Assembly (NCBI GenBank): GCA_003956705.1
Contig: QZCP01000001.1
Span: 62,001 to 126,000 of the forward strand
Direction: 5' to 3'
Origin: Brevipalpus yothersi
Lineage: Eukaryota; Arthropoda; Arachnida; Trombidiformes; Tenuipalpidae
DNA: 64,000 nucleotides
Positions 49,661 to 60,645 of the stretch are shown piece by piece. Within the stretch, counting starts at the first letter, position 1, and the number at the start of each line of letters is the position of its first letter. A program made the translations under genes and the position numbers. The notes below the pieces were generated by a model. It was not told where the DNA came from. It ran no database searches and was given only the letters and a program-made list of their open reading frames with translations.

Positions 49661-49975
49661 CTTAATTGCTGGCTGAGAAGAAGTGGTCAGTGATGAAGAC
49701 GATGATTGCGGGTCATTTTCAGACCGCATGGTTGAGCTGGCTTGTGTTTGGGTTCCGGTGGCATCCACAAACTGGGACATAACTGTGTCCATGGTTGATT
49801 TTATTCACAAATGAACGATACAAAATTCATGAGATAATGATTGAGTAAATAATTAGTAATTCAATGTAGACAAGAAAAAACTTTTATGTCAAAGGTTCTG
49901 TTCACATTTTCATTTTGAGATTAAATCAATTTCATCAATGTAATCAACTTAACGGAAGAATTTTGCTTTTCGATC

Positions 49976-49983
49976 ATGCGCAT
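49976..49983. promoter_or_regulatory. Conserved ATGCGCAT palindrome upstream of pseudogene L
   Basis: It lies 183 bp before the old ATG at 49793, within TCGATCATGCGCATCACTTT. Retained from the common ancestor with J. Confidence 0.4.
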
Positions 49984-50589
49984 CACTTTTCGGACTTTTC
50001 GGACTTTTCTTTCATGATCAAAGAATCGCTTCGTCAGTATAATCTGGCCATTTTTTTCTCACTAGAATGCAAAAATTGATAGATTTCGTTGTGATTTTTT
50101 TGGGGCTAATCGCGATAAAGATAGAGGTCAATTTATGAGCAATTGGTATGGTGGGAAAGAAACTCAGATGATCATGACTCGGTTCTTCTGAAAACCTCAA
50201 GAATCTGTGAGAAAGTGAATTGATACTTCTGGAACGATACAAAAGGAAGTGATGAACAATCCACATTGCTCATTCTCAAAATGATAATTTCTTATCATAT
50301 CTTGTACAAAACTATCCACTCGAGGTTTGAACATCAGACTCAATGAGCATAGTAGATGCTCATCGACTGCTCTTCACTCAATGATATTTGATCATTGTTC
50401 TTTAACTTCCGATCGAATAGAGATGCCACATTAATTGATAAACTGAAATTTGATCTACCTGGTTCGGTTCAAGAAGGTTAGGTTTACTGTTGATGGTTTC
50501 TATTTCTCCCTTTCTCTCTCTCTCTCTTTCTTTCTTTTTCTGGTCAAATTGCCTACAAACAACACAAAAGAGGCTAACAATGTTCTTAA

Positions 50590-50760
50590 GCTCCACCTAA
50601 AAGATATGCTTATACGGTGAAAGATCCGTCAAAGAGCGTATCTTTTCTCGAGGTTTTACAGAAGCTATCTAGATCATTACCAATGGTTAAGGAGCTCAAA
50701 TCCGTTAGAAAGGAGAAACTCCTATTTAAACCTCGGCTTGACATGCTGGGGAAGAAATAA
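50590..50760 (+). CDS. Second copy of the BESS-like short frame
   Basis: It has the same length and frame as 36171-36341, ending TAA at 50758-50760. The coding sequence differs at a few residues (N to K early, LW to PR near the end) without a stop or frameshift. See the first copy for the interpretation. Confidence 0.3.
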   Translation, partial: APPKRYAYTVKDPSKSVSFLEVLQKLSRSLPMVKELKSVRKEKLLFKPRLDMLGKK

Positions 50761-51041
50761 TAACAATAAAAACTGCTAGAATAATGATATTAATCTTGAA
50801 GACGCTCTGGGAATGATTCACATTTCAATCGGAGCAATTCGTAAGCATGCAACCTCGACAAAAGGGGAACTAACTAGTGTCCTAAAGATAAGCTAACTTA
50901 AGAAAAGCTAATTTATCTCTTAGGGTGAAAATTCCTAACGTAAATTCATCGAAAGAATCAATGACTGTGAACAACTTTCTATTTTAACCTCCGAATGTGA
51001 ATGATAATCTTCGAGACTTATTAAAAAAGACTGTTTTTTGG

Positions 51042-51533
51042 TTAGTTTGGTTTAGGTCGATGCTTTTCACAGTCTGGCTCCTTTGCTTTATCAGTTCCAG
51101 GTATCTTTTTACCATCAGGTGTGGAGCACCAAGTTTTCCCAGTGCTTCCATGTGCTTGCCATGGTGAATAATCGCCGTTTGGTTCGCACTTTGGGATAAA
51201 TCCTCCTATTATACCCTGCTTTTGTTTTTCTGAGAAAAGAATTCAATTTTTAATACAAGAGGAACATGTATCGATGCGTCATATACTGTACAATGTATAG
51301 TATACATTCCACACTACCGGTACATATACTTGCCTAATGCTTTCTTTCTCTCTATGTGGCATTTCGTCTCTTTGGCTGGAAAGATAATAATTCAAAGTGA
51401 CATTAATTCAAACTACTCATAGAACCTTGCACTTAGTTTTTAAATTGATTTGAGATAGATAAAGGATACCTTCTATACACTGGTCAATCGCTAATAGGAC
51501 AAAAATGAAAACAACTGGACAAAAGAACTTCAT
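51042..51533 (-). CDS. TY4: secreted four-cysteine protein, duplicate of TY1
   Basis: Exons: 51470-51533, 51334-51375, 51042-51229, with the same lengths and phases as TY1 (exon 3 also 188 bp). The GC donor of intron 2 is retained. The signal peptide is unchanged. The region before the second Cys varies (KQGIIGGF against KKGIVGGF). Cys3 and Cys4 are absent as in TY1. It appears intact and secreted. Confidence 0.8.
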
Positions 51534-51721
51534 TGTTAAAAGTAGAACAAGACTCAGTAGAGGTGTCAGGAATAAAACTAAAAATCAAATGAAGGATGCA
51601 AATATCAAGAATTAAATGGGTGTGCAAATAATTTTCTAGAAAGCAGTTAATTGAAGGCTCGCTCATGAATCTGAAGTTTGAAAAATATCCAATTTCATAT
51701 TCGAGTCAGATTTCATAGGAA

Positions 51722-52130
51722 AGCACTTTCTCTTAGGGGAGGTCATTCTGAATGAATTTAATTTTTGTACGATTGTAAGTTTCTACCTACTGAGGGAATA
51801 ATGTTACATCAGGCATGATTTTAGATTGAACTTCATAAAACCATGAACTTTCAGGCGATTTGTTTTATAAAGAAAAGGAGAAGAGGAATATTGGTGTAAG
51901 CTTTCAAAGTTCACTGTTATAACTCAATTCTCGAGGAACGAATGGAATTTGGTCTTAGAAGAAAACTGCTAATCAATAAAAAAAATATATAGATCAAAAG
52001 CTAAATACATACAATGTAAATGCTCGGAAAATTTCATGCAAAAGCGCTTCAAGTGTCGACTCATATTGACGAGAACTGAAAAATCAGAAAAACATCCGAA
52101 GAAGCCATATTCGAGCTAGATTTCATGGAA
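51722..52130. other. Extra sequence present only in unit 2
   Basis: About 400 bp absent from the matching place in unit 1 (near 37262). A short copy of the flank (CGAG-TAGATTTCATGG-type sequence) occurs at both ends, consistent with insertion or local duplication. No gene or terminal inverted repeat is visible. Confidence 0.5.
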
Positions 52131-52275
52131 AAACAGCTGCTTCTGCTATCGCTGACTGATTAGTGAACCGCACTTAATTTTTGCCAACAATTTGTGCTCA
52201 ATTGTTGGAGAAAATAGTTCTCATGGAAAGAGCATGATAATGAATTCTTCACAACCATGGAAAAGGCATTAAGAA

Positions 52276-52424
52276 TCATGAGGTTTCAAACATAATCCAA
52301 TTGAAGGGAAAGAATGATTGTAGGAAAGGCTTCTGAAGTTCAACAATACAGTTTCTTTCCATATCATTGATAGATTTGTATTCATTGGTGAGATCAAATA
52401 TTGTCGAACCCTCTGCTCGTAAAT
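52276..52424 (-). other. Second copy of the unidentified exon-like stretch
   Basis: It corresponds to 37436-37563. The acceptor and frame are kept; the stop has moved downstream so the C-terminus is longer (...FNWIMFETS). Confidence 0.25.
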
Positions 52425-52672
52425 CTGAGAGAACGAAAGGAAAACAGGAAATGAACAGTTGATAGAATATTTAGTTTAATCAGAAGTAGACCGACTCCAA
52501 GTTCCAGGGTAGACGATAAGCGTAGAATGAGCTAGCTTCAAATTAACCGAAATATTCACTCATGGGATTTAAATAATTTTCCGTTTGATTACGAAAAACT
52601 CATTTCATCATATGATTTGCGTTAGAAAATCCGTAACAAATGGTACAAAATTCTAATGCTTCTAGATCACTT

Positions 52673-53195
52673 CTAGTGGTCAACTTTTTTTCGGCGAAGT
52701 TTATTTTGCTTTTTTTTAGTTCGAGCTTGTCGGCAAACATCATCCGATGTTGCTTGTATTCCAAGTATTTTTTTACCATCAGCTTCTACGCACCAGACCA
52801 TTCCTGTTGATCCCCACCATTGTCTGGGTGAATATGAACCATCTTCTTCGCAAGACGGAATAAAATTTCCAATAATTCCCATTTCAGACTTATCTGGTAA
52901 ACGAAAGTTCAATTAGATAAGATAAGATGAAATTCAAGATTTACTAACTTAATTCTTCTTCTCGTTTCTTTTGACATTCTGTCTTTCCGCCTTTAGCACC
53001 AAGGGAAAGAGAGAAGACTCTGTTGTGAGAAAGTTATTTTCAAGGTACGTTGGGAAATCAATGGAGTATTTCCTAGAATATTCAGATTCGAATAACAAAA
53101 ATCGGAATAATTTTATGATACTAGCCTCCCAGTTAATGATCGATCAGCAACAAGAAGAGGATGAAGGTAAAACAACGAGTAAAAAGGCAACTCAT
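52673..53195 (-). pseudogene. TY5: near copy of TY3 with a stop in the signal peptide
   Basis: Exons: 53126-53195, 52949-52990, 52673-52893. The domain exon is almost identical to TY3 (CEEDGSYSPRQWWG, MVWCVEADGKK) and has a longer basic tail (RRKKVDH). In exon 1, codon 21 is TAA (53133-53135) where TY3 has TCA, so the protein would stop before the domain. Splice sites, including the GC donor, survive. It is probably a recent pseudogene; a sequencing error or an alternative first exon could also explain the stop. Confidence 0.7.
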
Positions 53196-53199
53196 TTCA

Positions 53200-54160
53200 A
53201 ATGTTTGAGTGAAGAGAATAAAAAATAGAATACATTCTGAAATTTTTTCGTTAGTGAACTAATCTATGAAATCGATCTCTCATTGGGAGTTGTAAAAAAA
53301 GTGAAAATAGAGAGTAGTTAAAATTGGTTCGCATGTTTTGTGTAATAATAATTAATTCTGATTCAACATAAATTCTGATTGAGATTTCCATCACCCAGGT
53401 CTTGCTCAATTTTACATTTAGTACAAAATCGGATAAGAAAAACTGGGTTATCTTGAAACTCCAAAGACCACGGTTGGAATATTTTAGTTTTGAAATTTTC
53501 TTGTGGAATGGAGAATGGTTAACCCCTATTACTTTTTATATTAAAATTTTGTGGATATGAGTTCTCCTCTTACTCAACTGAATATAGATCCCAGAAGATA
53601 TTTGCTACTCTTTCTAAGAAACAATCCAAATATCAGATTTTTTTAAAAAGTGAACAGAAGTCAGCCGCTCGTTATAATCTCTCTCTTTCAAGTGAAAAAA
53701 ATCTCATTTTCTAGCAGCTTTTTTCCTTCTGCAATACTTTTCATGACCTTAGAGAGTTGCTTGAATCTTCCTTCTTCTGAAAATGATGTCAATTATTATG
53801 AGGAGCTCTGATCGAGAAACTCTAAAATACTAATTCTCTAGTCAGAGGTTAACATCCTGGATTCGAACATTGTCAATTATTTTATTCGTCATCCTGAAAA
53901 ACATCGCTCAAAATATCAGATTTTTTGTGATACTTTGGAGAAATTTGACCTCCAGAAACCATTCGCGAGAACGAAAGTCAAATTTAGAAATAGCTTCAAG
54001 TTACAAATCTCATGAATTCGATGAGAATTTTCTTAACACGAAATTTTCTGAACTCGGTACTCTTCTTCGAATGGTACTACAACAAATAACGGTTTAAATC
54101 CTCAAATACTCTTATGAATAGAAAATCTTTCCTCGAAGCAGGCTATGTATAATGCCTGTC
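53200..54160. other. Spacer between TY5 and TY6
   Basis: AT-rich. Frames here are short and show no family or domain signal. No counterpart in unit 1 was noticed. Confidence 0.5.
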
Positions 54161-54667
54161 TTATTTCAATTTTTCTGTTCGAGCTTTCCGACAAGCTTCA
54201 TCCGATTTTGCATACACTCCTTCTATCTCTGTACCATCAGCTTCAACACAATAAAAATTGTTCGCATGAGGCCCTTGTTGTCTGGGTGAATACGAACCAT
54301 CTTTCTCGCAAGAAGGAATACCATAATAAATCTATCCCATTTCTAATTTCTCGGGTCAACAAAAGTTCAATTAGATGAGAAAAAATGAATTTCAAGATGT
54401 TTTTACGAAGATATACAAACTTAATCCTTCCTCTCGCTTCTTTTGATATTCTGTCTTTCCGCCTGTAGCATTGAGGGAAAGAGAGAAAACTGAGTTGTGA
54501 GAAACTTATTGTTTGTCAGCGTTGAGAAATTGATACAGTATTTCCTGGAATATTCAGATCCAGATAACAAGAACCGAAATGGTTTTATGATACTAGCCTT
54601 CCATGGAATGATCGATCAGCAACAAGAAGAGGATGAACGCAAAACAACGAGTAAAGAGGTAACTCAT
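54161..54667 (-). pseudogene. TY6: degraded thyroglobulin-type-1-like gene
   Basis: The signal exon (start 54667) is intact. In exon 2 (about 54430-54470) the first domain Cys is Tyr (GKTEYQKK). The start of exon 3 has small insertions and deletions that put TAG in the domain frame just upstream of IPSCEKDGSYSPRQ. The rest still reads FYCVEADGTEIEG and DEACRKARTEK to TAA at 54161. It is a pseudogene at the end of duplication unit 2. An (AT)n run lies at about 54770-54787. Confidence 0.7.
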
Positions 54668-54984
54668 TTTAAATGTTTGGGTAAGAGAAAACCGAAAATA
54701 AATGAAATAAATTTTGGAAGGCTTCCCGAAAATAAACCAAATTCCTGCTGAAAATGTTGATAAGAGATGAATATATATATATATATAGGGTGATTAAAAT
54801 TAGAGATCATGTTTCGCTTGAAAATCCATTGCATACACTTAATCCATACATCAGACGTAGAATAGTCTCCGGTTGAGATTCCAATCTCGTTTATAAATGA
54901 AGAAATTGTAGCTTTTAATACATAAATCTAGATTTAAATTAATATTGAATATGAACAGTGACATAAGTTAGGAATAATTAGCTT

Positions 54985-55319
54985 TACTTTTTCCCTGATA
55001 AATATTTTCCACAGTATTTTCTCTCTTCATTCCTTTGTCTACGGGTATCTTCCTACCCTCTGGAGTTGAGCACCAAATCATTTCTGTAAACCTTCAGAAT
55101 TGATAGGGAGAATTATCACCATTATTTTCTTAATTGTAAACTAGAGTCTGAGGAAATCCATAAGATCGTATATATTCATGCAATAACACGCTTTAAAAAA
55201 TAATGAACAAAATTAAGGATATAGGAGGAGGAAGGATATAATCCTGATTACTGATCCTCAGCGGTAAAATCAGTCACCAAGACACAGAAAATAAACATTT
55301 TTAGGAACAAAACCCTCAT
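54985..55319 (-). pseudogene. TY7: heavily decayed thyroglobulin-type-1-like gene
   Basis: Resemblance to TY1 persists in NNGDNSPYQF, then a stop, then MIWCSTPEGRKIP. The expected second and last Cys are gone. A signal-like segment starts at 55319 (MRVLFLKMFIFCVLV). It lies just outside the duplication, so the TY group predates it. Confidence 0.65.
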
Positions 55320-55863
55320 TCTGAATGATTGGACATGCTTTTAAGAAAAACAGCTGCTAAGAAGATTTTAATTTAATTTATGTAACCTCTTTTCACTCCC
55401 ACATGTTGGCTGCACTGAGTGGTTCTTCTTTTCGTTGAATCGTCAATCATTGTTGAATCATCTTATTCTTGTTATCCTTCCATGCATAGAAACCACACAG
55501 TTTGCCTAATCAATGGTCACTTTTCTTTAATTTGTACAAACATTTAGCTAAGGCTCTGATGGCTTGAATGGAATAAAGGAGAGAAGGAATATTTCTTCGA
55601 GTGAGATCAAAGAAGTAACTAAGATGATGAAAAGAATTTTATCGTTTCATATTCGATGGTGTAATGGTTCATTTTGTAAGGATCAGTAAATACTTGACCA
55701 TCGGGAGAAGTAACAAAGACCATTAAACGATTTCAAGGCATTAATTTAACAAAGAATTTTCGCTTGCTAGAATTTTTCTCTAGGATTTCCTGGTGGAGGG
55801 GAAAAGACTTAGATTCGTCAATTAAAAATAAACATTCAAAGCTCTTTGAAACAAAATTAAAGA
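55320..55863. other. Spacer downstream of the L2HGDH gene
   Basis: AT-rich, includes the probable 3' untranslated region of the dehydrogenase. I see nothing else I can support. Confidence 0.5.
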
Positions 55864-57473
55864 TCATTTGAATAATCTTCTATCAACTTGCTCTGCGATC
55901 ATTTCTGCAATGGCAAGAGACGAAGTGGCTCCTGGAGATGGGGCATTACGCACGTGAAGACAATGGTTCTGGAAGGGCCCAGAACCTGAATCGAAAACGA
56001 AATCTTCCACTAGATTGCCATTCGGATCAAGAGCTTGAGCTCTCACCCCGCTAGGGCCTTTGACTAGATCCTCAGCATTTAGATCTGGGAAATATTTTCT
56101 CAGAACTTTCAACTGAGCCTCAATGCTGATACTTCGATGAATCTCTTGCAAACCTTCCCTGAAATATTTTAATCCAAGCTTCAAGAGTCCGGGATTTGTG
56201 ATAGATTCCATAATATCTTTCAGGTCGACATCTCTTGGAGAGTAACCTTCTCTTTTTGTTGCGAGCACTGCATTCGGACCAACCCAAACTGAGCCATCAA
56301 GACGAGGGGTGAAATGAACTCCCAGAAACGGAAGTCGTGGATCAGGAACCGGATAAACGTTAGTTTTATTATATAGACCTTCCTTCTGTGGTGAGAGGAG
56401 AAAATATTCACCACGAAAGGGTACGATTTTAGGGTGAGGCGAGCATCCTGTCATCGCAGCTATTCGATCAGAATGAAGGCCAGCAGCAGTCACAACGAAC
56501 TTAGCTTCAATTTCAATTCCACTTTTGCTTCTTAATTTCACTCTTGAATTCTTATCTGCATCGATATATTCGAAATTTTCAACCCGAAAACCATGCATCA
56601 CCTCTCCGTTGTTGTCTTGAAAATCTTTGGCAAAAGATTTGACCACAACACCCCAATCTACTATCCCTGTCGTAGGTGAATACAAAGCTCTCAACCCTCT
56701 CACATGAGGCTGAAATTGAGGTATGTCACGTTCTTCGACCATCTCGATTCCGGGAACTTTGCTTGCTCTAGCCCTCTCGAAAAGTTTCTCAAGTCTGAAA
56801 AGTTCATTGCTTTCAACGGCAACGACAAGTTTGCCAATTTTCTTGTGTTCGATACCTTTTTCAGCCAAATATCGATAAATTTTCTTCGCCCCTTGAACAC
56901 ATAATTTTGCTTTAAGACTTCCAGGAGGATAATAGATTCCACTATGTATCACTCCACTATTATTTTTACTCTGATGTTGACCTGTTGGAAATGGATCAAA
57001 AATTGCATCCTCATTAGATTTCAATAATGGAGAATCTTGCGCTGTATCACAATGATTATTTTCGAACATAGACACCTGAAATGAAAATACACAGACTTCT
57101 ACTTACCCAATTCATTCTCTTTCTCGAGAACAACCAAATTCAAATCAGGATGTCTCAATGAAAGCTCACGAGCAGTTGCTACACCGACAATGCCTCCACC
57201 AACAATCGCAATATCATGATAAGGTTTCGTCTTTGTGGCCGATGTCGAATGGGATGATGAAGCTGGTTGCTCATGAGGACTAGAAAACCATCTTGGTAGA
57301 ACATTGTGATGGTTGATAAAAAATTTTAATCCAAAACAATGTCGACATGTAGTCGAAATCATTTCTTGGTCATCATCGTTTACATGTTCACACGTGAAAT
57401 GATTTTTGTTATCATAACAAAGTCCTGCGAAAAAGTGCGCGCGCAATTGAAACTTGGTGAAGTTGAACGTCAC
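55864..57473 (-). CDS. L2HGDH: L-2-hydroxyglutarate dehydrogenase
   Basis: FAD-dependent mitochondrial enzyme oxidising L-2-hydroxyglutarate to 2-oxoglutarate (metabolite repair). Two exons, 57107-57473 and 55864-56981, joined G|GT across a phase-1 intron, give about 494 aa, a little longer than the human protein. Exon 1 holds a long N-terminus (about 85 aa, probable import signal) and the dinucleotide-binding motif IVGGGIVGVATARE (about 90-103). Exon 2 contains NSGVIHSGIYYPPGSLKA, the IVPFRGEYFLL segment, FLGVHFTPRLDGSVWVGPNA and the C-terminal HVRNAPSPGATSSLAIAEMI, all strongly conserved in the family. The acceptor nearer exon 1 gives a stop, so 56981 is preferred. It is a single-copy housekeeping gene embedded in the cluster. 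Confidence 0.95.
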
Positions 57474-57802
57474 TCAATACTAAATAATTTAATTTAATCT
57501 CAATTGGAAATGATTTTGGATAGGAAAAATGAATGGTACTGATAATTTTATGTATGAAAATCCGGTCAAATGAAATTTAGTTTAGTCTTTTGTATTTCCT
57601 AGAAGAGATGCACATCAACTACAAAAAAAGTTGATACCTAGGACTCAATTTCAGATATCCTTAAGAGCAGAAGAGCATCAATTCGATGAAAATTTCGGCA
57701 GTATTCTTACATCATCAATGAGATATGCTTCGATTGGTATTTAGTTTCAGGTTGACATAGAAGTGACTTCTTGTTACAATGAAAAATATTCAACATGATC
57801 GT
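57474..57802. other. Spacer between L2HGDH and gene M
   Basis: About 330 bp holding the L2HGDH upstream region and the 3' side of M. No further feature seen. Confidence 0.5.
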
Positions 57803-60491
57803 TTATCTTTGGGCCATGTTTTTTAGATCATGTATTTGTTGATGATTCTTGAGATCATTCATCTTTATCGTTATGAAAGAGCGGCTGATTCTTATCCTGA
57901 TCCTTAGTCGAGGATTGAGAAGTCTTCTTTCTTTAAGATCAAAAGCTGTAAACAGTGTACGATTGGTGACCAAGGGGCAATTTCCAAGGTCTAGATAGAG
58001 TAATTTCGGGCATCCCATAAAAACTTTCTCCATCCCCTCATCGGTCACTGCTCCTTCTCCAAGCGAGAGAGTTTTCAAGGAAGTGAGCCTAGAAAGTGCA
58101 TCATAACTTCGGTTGGTTATCTAGAGAGAGAAGAGAGGTTAATATTCATGAGAGAATAGAGATGGGAGGTCTATACCTTGTCAGATATACATGTACATGT
58201 AATCCGAATATCTTCCAAGTTCTTACAATAATCTGCTAGCTGGCATATAGCATTATCAGTTAGGTCTTCACAGTAAGGAAGATTGAGAACTCTGAGTTTC
58301 CTACAACGTTGGATAAACGAAATGAACTCTTCTTCGTAAGAGCCACTTCCTACCAATTTTCCATATCTATCAGAGGAGTTTATATACAGCTCTTCGAGTG
58401 TTTCTATCTTGGAGATGAGATTGAGAACATCAGAAAAAGGAGCTGCAAAAGGAAGAGAAATTTTTTTAAAGTTTACGTTTTCTAGGTTCTCAAATTTGGA
58501 TGTCATTGTCTCTAAATTGTTGGGAATGGTTAATGCATCTTACTCATTAGATGGGAACAAAGCTTCGAGCCCTGTGCTCAACTGATAAGATTTTTTCTAT
58601 CCATCATGTATGAATAAATTTTACCTTCAATTGGATGGATGAATTCCAGTTTGTCTAAGTTTTTGAATGATTCACAGATGAAAGAGAGATCATCTCTGCA
58701 AATCCTTCCGGCAACCAGCTTTCTAAGGGAAGAGTGACATCCAAGGGCTAGGTTGACGAAGCCTGGTGTTCTTGTAATCTGAAAGGAAAACTATTAATTC
58801 AAAATCCATCGGAAGAACCTTAATCATCATACCCGGGTATCTGTGACATTCAAGATTCTCAACTGAGACAAGTATCTGAAACATCTTCCGATTATTATAT
58901 TGTTGTTAGATACATCCAAAGAATTCATATTTTTGAACTCTCGGATTAACTCTTTTAGTTTCGTCTCTGTTAAGCAATAACCAAAGTCCAAACAGAAATC
59001 CTGAAATTTTGAAAAGATTCAAAAATTTTGAAAGAGTACGATTTGAAAACCAGAAATTACCTTCAATTTCGGACAGCATTTTGCTAGAAATTTAGGTGAT
59101 ATCCTCGGCAAGTTGGGGTTGATCAGCTTCTCCAAGAACGGACAGCATTCACCTAACACATAAAATATTGTTACGAGAATCAAATATTTAAAAAAGCTGA
59201 AAACATCACGGAGAGAAAACTCAATTTAAGGAAACTTACCAATAATTTCTACTGTGAGTTCATCAACTAGATATCCAATTTCCAAGCTTTTTAGGTTGGG
59301 GCATCTCTTTAAAATTGAGAATATGGCCTCATTGAAACCTGTCAAGAATTCAAGCATGAGTTAGATGATACAATTTCGTAAAGCTTAAACAATGCTGTCT
59401 CATGTTGTAGGTGAAGAATACACAGGTTAAGCAAAGAGGAATCTTTGGCTAAGAGAGACTCACCCAAGCCATACGAATGCTGGTAAAAGAAGTCAATGGG
59501 ATTGATGGTTAGCTTTTTTTTACAAAACCAAATATCTTGACAAATTGCATTCCATCTCCTACAAACTAGAATAAAAAGAGGAATTTTACAGAGGACTACC
59601 ATAGTTGTCAAAACTCAATAACATACCGAGTTCACAAGATACCAAGTCTCTTCTATCTTCAGTTATCTCGATTATTTCTCTGATCAGATCGTCAGATAAT
59701 ATCTGGATTCCATGATCAATGGAATCCCACTCTTGTTGATTTGCGAGGAATGGTTCTCTTTCGATTTGTCCAGGTACCAATTTTGAAACATTATTTTCAA
59801 GCTCTCTCATCTCGCTATCGTTATTCTCTCTTCGAGTTTTCACGTAGCGACGAACCCTTGAGATCAAAGTTTCTTCTAATGGAGAGACTTTGAGAATTCT
59901 GTAGAAGAAGGAAGGTTATAATGCATTGGTATTTATGGAAGTTTTTCTCATCACCTTTTCCATTCAAATCGGGAATAAATCCCGTATTGAAAAAAATCTG
60001 AATCAATAGTTAGGCAATCTTTTGATGCCTCCAGTGCTTTCTGAGCATCACTCTGATCCTCAAAAGTTACAATAGCAACACTAAATGAGGAGAACAATTA
60101 TTATTAGCCAGGTTAGAAGAAAATTGCCACACTACCACGCGAGACTTACTTGGCAGGCTGCCACGATTCGTGATCTTTGGCAACGTAGATGTGTCTCACA
60201 GGTCCAAATTTCCATTTAAAAAAAAATTCGTAGAATCCAACGAAATTCACAAAGTCTCTATGCATCTAAAAAGAATTAGAAAATATGTGAAAAAATCGAT
60301 TCTCACAAGTCTGGTTCAGAACTTACCAACGAGCGACCAATATTCTCAACCAGTATATGATTCGAAACAACTGATGGACGAGGAGGGACTATTGAAGACG
60401 ATGATTCCTGATGATTTTCCGCCAGCAAGTTTGCATCCAATCGTTCTTCCGTTCGATACGCATCATCGACCTGGGACATTATTGTGTCCAT
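57803..60491 (-). CDS. Gene M: RRM-F-box-LRR protein, intact, 625 aa
   Basis: Exons: 60327-60491, 60150-60265, 59955-60080, 59627-59898, 59464-59565, 59240-59338, 59061-59152, 58833-59000, 58625-58778, 58177-58442, 57803-58120. All junctions are GT-AG and differ from B only by whole codons. RRM: HILVENIG, then VRHIYVAKDHESW, then VAIVTFEDQSDA. F-box: IQILSDDLIREII then VCRRWNAICQDIW. LRRs include CCPFLEKLINPNLP and CPKLLYLDLGNCPL. It lies beyond L2HGDH yet is closest to B and F, so the cluster was interrupted or a copy was moved. Likely SCF substrate receptor. Confidence 0.9.
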
Positions 60492-60637
60492 AATTTCTTG
60501 GATTCACTGAATGATGGTGTCAAATTGATGAAATGAGGATCTGATGGCTATTGACTGAATATCTATCTAATGTAGATGAGAGAAAAATTTGGAGTTTTTC
60601 TTCTGTTTTTTAAAAGTTCGATTGCAATTTTTCTGAC

Positions 60638-60645
60638 ATGCGCAT
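60638..60645. promoter_or_regulatory. Conserved ATGCGCAT palindrome upstream of gene M
   Basis: It lies 147 bp before the ATG, at exactly the distance seen in B and F, inside GACATGCGCATCAAGTGCC. The forkhead-like GTTTGTTTAC of B and F is degraded here. Confidence 0.5.

Larger units (their letters stand above)
45240..49793 (-). pseudogene. Gene L: decayed duplicate of J with two foreign inserts
   Basis: Recognisable pieces: exon 1 start 49660-49793 (MDTVMSQFVDATGT) and its second half near 48291-48380 (SNHILVEGIRRST); exon 2 at about 48079-48194; exon 3 near 47884-47997 with its GT donor lost; exon 4 to about 47857 with a 1-base loss; exon 5 missing its VCRRW half; exon 6 at about 47283-47381 with a 2-base loss; exon 7; exon 8; and a degraded exon 11 at 45240-45531. 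Exons 9 and 10 are replaced by about 1.3 kb of unrelated sequence (45533-46840). Exon 1 is split by a zinc-finger frame. It cannot encode the full family protein. Confidence 0.9.
39405..54826. repeat. Tandem segmental duplication, unit 2
   Basis: This unit is longer than unit 1 (about 15.4 against 12.2 kb). The extra length comes from inserts in L (about 45.53-46.84 and 48.35-49.66 kb), an extra about 400 bp at 51722-52130, and additional sequence between TY5 and TY6. Its last bases match the post-TY3 sequence at 39365-39404. Confidence 0.82.

Noticed and set aside
53840..53885. tRNA-like box (TTCGAATCC on the minus strand)
   Set aside because: The flanks do not pair into a T-arm and no matching A box or acceptor stem is visible.
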